Assembly: GCF_032854445.1 (NCBI RefSeq)
Contig: NC_088300.1
Span: 27,573,608-27,637,607 of the forward strand
Direction of reading: 5' to 3'
DNA from: Liolophura sinensis
Lineage: Eukaryota > Mollusca > Polyplacophora > Chitonida > Chitonidae
DNA length: 64,000 bases
Part shown: piece by piece, positions 62,501-64,000 of the stretch
Position numbering within the stretch: position 1 is the stretch's first letter
How the letters are laid out: each line of letters begins with the position of its first letter
Notes under the pieces: generated by a model
What the model was told of the DNA's origin: nothing
What the model saw: only the letters and a program-made list of their open reading frames with translations
Databases searched by the model: none
Made by a program: the position numbers and the translations under genes

Positions 62501-63346
62501 GGTTTTTCAATCTGATTTTGGGTGACACATATACAATGTAACCTGTAAGTTTCAAAATTCTCCTCAAATTAATTTTCAAGTTATGATCTGATTACAGAAA
62601 ACCTGACCTACATCAAATAAAAATGAAGGAAATCATTAAATATGCAAATTTTATGTACAAATCTGGCATGTTTTCATACTGGTATTGTACTCTAAAATAC
62701 TCTAAGGTTATACAAAATGAACCTGCTCACTTTTATAATAGTTTTTTTTTTTATATTTTATAACTGGGCAATGTATAGAGTATTTAATTATTGCAAAGAC
62801 ATTAACAAAGACCTAGGCAGTGACTGGACTGGTTTTCAAATTTGATTTGAGATGTCGCTTTACACAATGTCACCTGTTTACTTCTTGAGTCTCCTCAAAT
62901 TACACGTGGTTTTCAAGGTATGATCAAATTTCACATCTTGTAGTTTTCTAGATATGACCATATACCTTCCTCTTTTCAAAAGAGGACATAAAAGAATTAA
63001 TAACTGAATTACCTGAACTGGCTTCACTCCTGCTGTCAGGGGAATTCTTGATGATTATATGTTCAACTGATGTTACACTCTCCTTCCCTGGTGAAGGCTA
63101 CCAATAAAGAAATTAAACTAAATTTTAATAAAAGGAAGGAATCAGCAGATTCACAAAGTAACAAAAAATGATATTTAAAATATATAACTAATATCAGCTT
63201 TGTAGACATGCGCATCACTGACACTTCTTCACACCTCTTCAATAAAATATCACTTTGAGTGAGACAAGTGAATAAAATACACAGAATAACATATTAATTT
63301 ACCATTCGTGAGTCATTTGGCATCTTTTCCATTGCTCTGCTTGACG
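16735..63346 (-). CDS. Unrecognised serine-rich protein gene of tandemly duplicated mini-exons (5' end beyond window)
   Basis: Forty-four short GT-AG exons between 63346 and 27465 plus a terminal exon at 18335-18388 connect in phase without a stop and give about 970 residues. From 63.3 to 33.0 kb, A exons (0 to 1) and B exons (1 to 0) alternate, except at the acidic phase-0 cassettes 55258-58993. Similar cassettes end the coding part at 27465-31838. The product is rich in Ser, Gln, Arg, Asp and Glu, without a signal peptide, membrane segment or domain known to me inside the window. The 27.5-40.7 kb block duplicates 55.3-64 kb. The alternating phases mean an A-B pair or any single cassette can be skipped in frame. 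Splicing and expression are inferred, not shown. Confidence 0.7.
18335..18388 (-). CDS. Likely terminal coding exon of the mini-exon gene
   Basis: Excellent acceptor TTTCCTTCTCCAG at 18389; phase 0 entry matches the exit of 27465-27497. Reads TDKRNEQDSGSNAYRVN then TGA (18335-18337). The polar composition fits the rest of the protein. Other exons hidden between 18.4 and 27.4 kb cannot be excluded. Confidence 0.5.
   Translation of the reverse strand, partial: TDKRNEQDSGSNAYRVN
18474..18640 (+). repeat. SINE, 3' two thirds (family N)
   Basis: Best-preserved conserved domain in the window: CTGCCCGGTTTCC, ACCACAATGCTGGCCGCCGT, CGTATAAGTGAAATATTC, tail AAATAAATAAAC. The tRNA head is missing. It resembles the deeply conserved SINE domain described in molluscs (Nin type); name from memory. 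Confidence 0.8.
18641..19246 (+). repeat. Tandem-repeat element, left part (split by the LINE)
   Basis: Begins GGTAGCAAGGCTACC, then units of about 165-195 bp carrying TTCAGTAATTTATGG, CAACAATGGAATATCC, CGTGCTATTGTGCTC and AATACATGCAGTACTTTTTG. Continues after the LINE at 25404. Confidence 0.75.
19508..20910 (+). pseudogene. LINE ORF1 (nucleic-acid-binding gag-like), frameshifted
   Basis: First part from ATG 19508 (MLWAGRVNRPLSLKLV) runs to VPDDIFEV then TGA at 19820-19822; the second part continues in another frame at 19819-20910 (SRYGTVHHVSREHYLFD). A CCHC knuckle CHICDSTEHFKADC is intact; the next one (CKCKQAGLFQKDC) has lost its histidine. A long Asp/Asn/Glu-rich tract follows, then a Ser-rich tail. 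Binds the element's RNA in related LINEs. Confidence 0.8.
21032..23417 (+). pseudogene. LINE ORF2 N-terminal part: endonuclease and reverse transcriptase
   Basis: ATG 21032 opens the AP-like endonuclease (LQWNCRGL, FSLQET, LLLGDFNAHS, CGSDHFP) to about 21760. A frameshift follows; the linker KPWFTEDCKRARRF is readable near 21880-22030 and continues in a third frame to 22304. RT motifs: IPKPGKDSTDPNNYRPISLT, CGFRKNGSTVDHL, FFDLEKAYDTTW, GVPQGSILSV and FVDD in place of YADD, near 22500-23040. A TAG replaces a codon at about 22486. Confidence 0.85.
23418..23973 (-). mobile_element. Antisense retroelement fragment nested in LINE ORF2
   Basis: The LINE frame stops at IRSK near 23418 and resumes at KLDYACSVYGG near 23974. 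On the minus strand, inside, is RT-type sequence: YLDLYLYKDGQGLLSRRLYD, KRDN, then after a frameshift FDIVNYPYLDSNIPKGPAYG, VYISRLVAFVRSC and QKLVCQGY. This resembles the C-terminal part of reverse-transcriptase proteins common in marine invertebrates; clade not certain. Confidence 0.65.
23974..25249 (+). pseudogene. LINE ORF2 C-terminal part: RNase H and CCHC motif
   Basis: KLDYACSVYGGASRYQLKKL begins the part after the insertion; an uninterrupted frame runs to TGA at 25247-25249. The RNase H acidic residues are in FTDGSK, AEAKAI, SDSLSCL and ADEAAK. The C-terminal CFACDQRFTVKHILLDC is the usual zinc motif of this group. Confidence 0.85.
25415..25820 (+). repeat. Tandem-repeat element, right part
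   Basis: Two further units, then the end block TATTGGACGCTGACCCCGAC also seen at 55060-55137 (TGGATGCTGACGCC). Confidence 0.75.
26180..26580 (+). repeat. Partial copy of the 32.2-33.0 kb insertion
   Basis: CAGGCATCATTTACAA, GATCTTCTGCTGATAGC and AGATATTGCAATTT-like blocks match 32340-32960 in order. Contains an expanded (AAT)n at 26517-26557. Confidence 0.6.
26517..26557. repeat. (AAT)n microsatellite
   Basis: About 13 perfect triplets; the related sequence at 32945 has only GATAATAATG. Confidence 0.9.
26930..27025. repeat. CA-rich simple sequence
   Basis: Interrupted (CA)n and ACACAG repeats. Confidence 0.7.
27110..27370 (+). repeat. SINE (family N), near full length
   Basis: tRNA-like region diverged (CCAGGAGCCTCTCACCAATG, GTGAGTTCAAGCC), then GGATGGTTGTGGGTT, ACCATGATTCTGGCTGCCAT, tail AAATAAATGAATAAATAG. 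Confidence 0.75.
27465..27497 (-). CDS. Acidic micro-exon (copy 1)
   Basis: 33 nt; ESESEESSEDE. Last clear cassette before the 9-kb intron that holds the LINE. Confidence 0.75.
28886..28918 (-). CDS. Acidic micro-exon (copy 1)
   Basis: 33 nt; SDESSESNDDE. Confidence 0.75.
29339..29374 (-). CDS. Acidic micro-exon (copy 1)
   Basis: 36 nt; DDDSDKASNEGE. Confidence 0.75.
29676..29711 (-). CDS. Acidic micro-exon (copy 1)
   Basis: 36 nt; DDDSDAASDKGK, acceptor TTTCACTTCAG. Diverged partner of 57015-57050; its last codon is basic. Confidence 0.65.
31376..31438 (-). CDS. Phase-0 cassette (copy 1)
   Basis: 63 nt; VPLTSAGDISETSISSTS then QEK, identical to copy 2. Confidence 0.8.
31788..31838 (-). 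CDS. Phase-0 cassette (copy 1)
   Basis: 51 nt; ASDEEESGEVSEGSRNS. Confidence 0.75.
32158..33001 (+). mobile_element. 0.84-kb insertion present only in copy 1
   Basis: Copy 2 reads GACTATAAAACAGCAAGC without interruption (59343-59360); copy 1 has GACTATAA at the left and ATTATAAAGCAGCAAGC at the right, so the insert is bounded by TATAA. It begins with a SINE N fragment (GTACGTGGGAAGGTTTGCCA). Class unknown. Confidence 0.6.
33020..33165 (-). CDS. Longest exon, conserved module (copy 1)
   Basis: 146 nt, 1 to 0, acceptor TTTTTCCCAAG, donor GTATGG. EKDDENQIPFAVSGQMYKY, STRSLRTKWMESPYGGP, IISDDFKKVIPIA. The central 35 or so residues are identical to copy 2. Confidence 0.8.
33818..34130 (+). repeat. 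Tandem-repeat element, short copy
   Basis: Begins GGAAGCAAGGCCACCAATAA, GGAGGCACATGAATGCAAAA; one full unit with GGTAATTTATGGTATTTAAT and end ACATAAGCTACACTTGTA. Confidence 0.7.
34259..34349 (-). CDS. A-type exon (copy 1)
   Basis: 91 nt, 0 to 1. GSPTRSSVMSIGFISNRH then ASESFDKMATDP. Confidence 0.8.
34713..34765 (-). CDS. B-type exon (copy 1)
   Basis: 53 nt, 1 to 0. VPSESSETPPTKSQKARQ. Confidence 0.65.
35140..35205 (+). repeat. Old SINE N remnant (copy 1)
   Basis: CACCAGTTTCTTCCAACATA, TATGTGAAAAATTCTTG; same remnant at 61980-62047, so it predates the block duplication. Confidence 0.55.
35642..36012 (-). repeat. tRNA-headed SINE (family T) with perfect target duplication
   Basis: ACAAACAATA flanks the insert at 35642-35651 and 36003-36012. 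Head GGCCCCGATGGTCC-side at 36002, tail with GCACTTGCTGGCTCAC at the low end. Copy 2 near 62.2-62.3 kb lacks it, so it arrived after the duplication. Confidence 0.85.
36360..39215 (-). mobile_element. 2.85-kb insertion in copy 1 with decayed transposon ORF
   Basis: Absent from copy 2, where sequence equivalent to 36.36 and 39.22 kb is adjacent near 62640. The minus strand (38100-38536) reads ELPHVDTIPAALRRQII, SLTITEFFTVCTKFRNIM, then after a shift ELDDYLCNIIEICSQFGG, TIFYAYHKDFSP, SCDCCQALDHL. This pattern (LT-EF-Y, ELD-Y, FY-YH-FS, C-CC-H) is one I associate with transposon proteins of marine invertebrates; element type not identified. Confidence 0.5.
39489..39573 (-). CDS. A-type exon (copy 1)
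   Basis: 85 nt, 0 to 1. PSPGKESVTSVEH to SPDSRSEASS, the same protein as 63013-63097. Confidence 0.75.
39775..39818 (-). CDS. B-type exon (copy 1)
   Basis: 44 nt, 1 to 0. APSRAMERIPNASQV. Confidence 0.65.
40599..40677 (-). CDS. A-type exon
   Basis: 79 nt, 0 to 1, acceptor CCCATGAAG, donor GTAAAG. VSSRNDSVRSSVEHRH then SSQSRAVVRL. Confidence 0.65.
41222..41262 (-). CDS. B-type exon, weak candidate
   Basis: 41 nt, 1 to 0, acceptor TGTTTACAG, donor GTAATA. AAHVAARKFQGDMM. Needed to keep alternation between A1 and 40599. Confidence 0.5.
41673..41742 (-). CDS. Array exon A1, shortened
   Basis: 70 nt, 0 to 1. RQFSSAGSISPHH then SSPSRAEAST; seven codons shorter than the 91-nt form. Confidence 0.75.
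42172..42224 (-). CDS. Array exon B1
   Basis: 53 nt, 1 to 0. AQKRAMEQSYDDSHKTQS. Confidence 0.8.
42671..42758 (-). CDS. Array exon A2
   Basis: 88 nt, 0 to 1. RQFSPERNTASVGSVSLRQ then SSQSRAEAIM; one codon shorter than most A exons. Confidence 0.75.
43481..43533 (-). CDS. Array exon B2
   Basis: 53 nt, 1 to 0. AQKRAMEQLSDDSHKTQS. Confidence 0.8.
44329..44419 (-). CDS. Array exon A3
   Basis: 91 nt, 0 to 1. EQFSSGRNNTASFQSLSPHH then SSQSRDETVS. Confidence 0.75.
44964..45016 (-). CDS. Array exon B3
   Basis: 53 nt, 1 to 0. AVKKNMEHSSDDSHKTQL. Confidence 0.7.
45186..45276 (-). CDS. Array exon A4
   Basis: 91 nt, 0 to 1. RQLSLERSSMALLGNVRPRR then SSQSRAEAIS. Confidence 0.8.
45820..45872 (-). CDS. 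Array exon B4
   Basis: 53 nt, 1 to 0. AQKRALERSSDVFHKTQS. Confidence 0.75.
47344..47434 (-). CDS. Array exon A5
   Basis: 91 nt, 0 to 1. RQLSLERSSMARVGNVSPRQ then SSQSRAEAIS. Confidence 0.8.
47688..47740 (-). CDS. Array exon B5
   Basis: 53 nt, 1 to 0. AQKRALERLSDDSHKTQS. Confidence 0.8.
48949..49039 (-). CDS. Array exon A6
   Basis: 91 nt, 0 to 1. GQFSLERSNTASFQSLSLHH then ASQSRDEAIS. Confidence 0.75.
49581..49633 (-). CDS. Array exon B6, diverged
   Basis: 53 nt, 1 to 0, donor GTGAGA. ALKKNLERSFHGYQKTQS; carries an A8 run like B3. Confidence 0.65.
49788..49878 (-). CDS. Array exon A7
   Basis: 91 nt, 0 to 1. RQLSLERGSMAPVGNVSPRQ then SSQSRAEAIS. Confidence 0.8.
50138..50190 (-). CDS. Array exon B7
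   Basis: 53 nt, 1 to 0. AQKRAMERSSDYSHKTQS. Confidence 0.8.
50381..50471 (-). CDS. Array exon A8
   Basis: 91 nt, 0 to 1. RHFSAERGRAAPVENVSPHQ then SSSTRAEAIS; the only 91-nt array A exon without an SQ pair. Confidence 0.75.
50610..51060 (+). repeat. Tandem-repeat element copy
   Basis: Starts near GGCTATCAAAGCACTCTCCT; two units with GGACATCAATGATGG / GGACATCAACGCTGG and AACACTTAGTTTAACATTGT. Confidence 0.65.
51061..51815. other. Intron, nothing recognised
   Basis: No repeat family or domain seen other than AT-rich sequence and a short CATGTATAAATATATATC-type duplication at 51730-51800. Confidence 0.4.
51816..51895 (-). CDS. B-type exon
   Basis: 80 nt, phase 1 to 0, acceptor CTATTTTCAG, donor GTATGT. 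Encodes VSVRNDKYSSTITKLS then RISNLEDEIED. Confidence 0.6.
52421..52650 (-). repeat. SINE (family N)
   Basis: Inverted copy: TTTATTTATTTGATTGGTGG, TTATGACGGCAGCCAG, AAACCCATAACCATCTACAG, GGCCTTCCCACGAAC. Ends 50 bp from exon 52703-52766. Confidence 0.75.
52703..52766 (-). CDS. A-type exon
   Basis: 64 nt, phase 0 to 1, acceptor ATATTTCAG, donor GTATAT. Encodes DDVSPEDHNSTG then TFDEVAADP; its end resembles SFDKMATDP of 60921-61011. Confidence 0.65.
52968..53057 (+). repeat. SINE 3' fragment (family N)
   Basis: CACCGTTTCCTCCCACCACA, ATGCTGGTCGCCATTGTATA, ATATTCTTGAGTACAGTG, tail AGTAAATAAATC. Confidence 0.75.
53693..53730 (-). CDS. B-type exon, short
   Basis: 38 nt, phase 1 to 0, acceptor ACAGGAGCAG, donor GTAAGG. 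Encodes GQVMKRTSGDFRE. Confidence 0.5.
54206..54290 (-). CDS. A-type exon
   Basis: 85 nt, phase 0 to 1, acceptor CTTTGACAG, donor GTAACT. Encodes VSPERNVMTAVKYIGD to HSLIASVT. Confidence 0.65.
54386..54518 (-). repeat. SINE tRNA-like head (family N)
   Basis: Minus strand: head GGGGGCCTCGG, A box TGGCTCAGTTGG (54496-54507), B box GAGTTCAAGCC (54429-54439), then GGCTTTCCCTGCGGATGGTC. The 3' domain is missing. Shows that family N is tRNA-derived. Confidence 0.85.
54519..55137 (+). repeat. Tandem-repeat element, three units
   Basis: Units at about 54530, 54720 and 54890, each with AGTAATTTATGGTAT, a GATGGAATATC-like block and ATACCACCCCTAAC; ends TTATTGGATGCTGACGCC then GCTACGTTTGTACTTTG. Confidence 0.75.
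55258..55290 (-). CDS. Acidic micro-exon (copy 2)
   Basis: 33 nt; DGNSEESSEDE. Paralogue 27465-27497. Confidence 0.75.
56268..56300 (-). CDS. Acidic micro-exon (copy 2)
   Basis: 33 nt; SDESGESNDDE. Paralogue 28886-28918. Confidence 0.75.
56705..56740 (-). CDS. Acidic micro-exon (copy 2)
   Basis: 36 nt; DDDSDEASNEGE. Paralogue 29339-29374. Confidence 0.75.
57015..57050 (-). CDS. Acidic micro-exon (copy 2)
   Basis: 36 nt; DDDSGAEFNEDE. Shares the flanks TTTCACTTGCAG and GTAAGTA with its sister micro-exons. Confidence 0.7.
58152..58211 (-). CDS. Phase-0 cassette found only in copy 2
   Basis: 60 nt; VDENNTEKEKERPLETTADK. Acceptor TAATTGCAG, donor GTGACT. No counterpart seen in copy 1 near 30.9-31.1 kb. 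Confidence 0.65.
58496..58558 (-). CDS. Phase-0 cassette (copy 2)
   Basis: 63 nt; VPLTSAGDISETSISSTS then QEK. Identical in coding sequence to 31376-31438, and the flanking intron bases are also near-identical. Confidence 0.8.
58943..58993 (-). CDS. Phase-0 cassette (copy 2)
   Basis: 51 nt; ASDGEESGEVSEGSRNS. Acceptor TTGCCTACAG, donor GTAAGT. Paralogue 31788-31838. Confidence 0.75.
59368..59513 (-). CDS. Longest exon, conserved module (copy 2)
   Basis: 146 nt, acceptor TTTTTTCCAAG, donor GTATTG, phase 1 to 0. Encodes EKDWESQIPFAVSGQMYKY, STRSLRTKWMESPYGGP and IISDDFQQVIPIE. Unlike the other exons this is not low-complexity, and it is strongly conserved with 33020-33165. No family recognised. 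Confidence 0.8.
59514..60920. other. Intron of copy 2
   Basis: Colinear in part with 33166-34258 (e.g. AACACTCTGGTATGCAATTT against AACACTCTAGTATGCAGTTT). No gene seen; copy 2 lacks the tandem-repeat element at 33818. Confidence 0.5.
60921..61011 (-). CDS. A-type exon (copy 2)
   Basis: 91 nt, acceptor TGATGACAG, donor GTAATT, phase 0 to 1. Encodes GSPTRSSVTSIGFISNRH then ASESFDKMATDP; differs from 34259-34349 at one residue. Confidence 0.8.
61388..61440 (-). CDS. B-type exon (copy 2)
   Basis: 53 nt, acceptor TTTCTCAG, donor GTAATC, phase 1 to 0. Encodes VLSQYSNTTPIQFQEARQ; paralogue 34713-34765 has diverged. Confidence 0.65.
61441..63012. other. Intron of copy 2
   Basis: Colinear with 34766-39488 minus two insertions; holds an old SINE N remnant at 61980-62047. 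Nothing else recognised. Confidence 0.5.
63013..63097 (-). CDS. A-type exon (copy 2)
   Basis: 85 nt, acceptor ATTGGTAG, donor GTAATT, phase 0 to 1. Encodes PSPGKESVTSVEH to SPDSRSEASS; nearly identical to 39489-39573. Confidence 0.75.
63303..63346 (-). CDS. B-type exon (copy 2)
   Basis: 44 nt, acceptor TGTTTCACAG, donor GTAAAT, phase 1 to 0. Encodes ASSRAMEKMPNDSRM; paralogue at 39775-39818. Confidence 0.65.
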
Positions 63347-64000
63347 CTGTGAAACAAAGACAACACACAATAGTGATTTTAGCTTTTATCCAAATATTAT
63401 CAGACAAGTACTATTTAAAAGAATTGCCAATATTAGACAAAATCGATAAAAGTATCCTACACAATGTTCAAAAGCATAACTTTTTTGTGATGTAGAATAA
63501 CCAAGACATCATAGTTCAGAGTGAGATAAAATGTGCACACTACAAAATCTAAAGTGCCGCAATATTATAAATTTTAGCCAATCAGACAAAAGTTATTTCT
63601 GTAAGCCAATAAGACACCTCTGCTGATGTCACCCAAGCCCTGTTTTCCCTTTTAATACTATGTGGGTAACGTGTGATTGACGTGACATCATGTTTTCAGT
63701 TTCTCTAACAAGGCATATCCCATGGTAGAGTTACCAAGTAGGTCACAAAAAAAATGGCTGTGACCATTTACATGTAGATTTGTTCCCATGGCTCTTCTGA
63801 AATAACTAAGGTCATATTTGTTATCTTTTTTTTTAAGCATTGAAACTGAACCTAAGGATAGTTTTAACTAAAGGATTTATGCCATACTTAACAACATTAT
63901 CAAAAATGCAGTAAACTAGGGTTATCCTTAAAACGGACTTCCAAGATACTTCAACTTTTTCATTTATTTTATCAGGGAATTATTCTGTTCTAATAAGTAT
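63347..64000. other. Intron of copy 2, runs off the window
   Basis: Matches 39819-40560 in order, predicting an A-type exon like 40599-40677 just beyond base 64000. Confidence 0.6.

Overview
This is AT-rich animal nuclear DNA with small GT-AG exons in long repeat-filled introns. Several tRNA-headed SINE copies, a Tc1-like transposon, an I/Jockey-group LINE and a cadherin-repeat gene are present. The SINE types, including one with the conserved domain that ends before an AATAAA-rich tail, are those I know from marine molluscs, so a mollusc (perhaps a bivalve) is the best guess; the sequence alone does not fix the species.

Both host genes lie on the minus strand, head to tail. Gene 2 (14.25 kb down to the window start, incomplete at its 3' end) encodes a secreted or membrane-anchored cadherin-repeat protein. 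Its signal-peptide exon is at 14127-14211, and ten further exons with matching phases give about 824 residues and seven to eight cadherin repeats. Its introns hold a dead Tc1-like element, several SINEs and a 22-bp minisatellite.

Gene 1 (from beyond 64 kb down to about 16.7 kb) is the most unusual object here. I could place 44 very short internal exons (33-146 nt) and a likely terminal exon on the minus strand. Each splice phase matches the next, giving about 970 residues in the window. The core (39-54 kb and flanks) strictly alternates 'A' exons (phase 0 in, 1 out) with 'B' exons (phase 1 in, 0 out), which makes a 41-48 residue serine-rich repeat. Groups of 33-63 nt acidic phase-0 cassettes follow. 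The whole 27.5-40.7 kb block is a diverged duplicate of 55.3-64 kb. The protein is not one I recognise; the exon design (in-frame skippable cassettes, SQ/TQ-rich repeats, acidic CK2-like clusters) suggests a variable-length disordered protein.

The 9-kb last intron of gene 1 contains a nearly full-length but inactivated LINE (19247-25403, 11-bp target duplication) inserted in a tandem-repeat-bearing element. The LINE is itself interrupted by an antisense reverse-transcriptase fragment. The LINE's 3' tail matches the tail of one SINE family in the window, which suggests that a LINE of this kind moved that SINE. No RNA genes other than SINE tRNA heads, no CRISPR and no prokaryotic features were seen. 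All exon borders are by-eye predictions from splice signals and reading frame.
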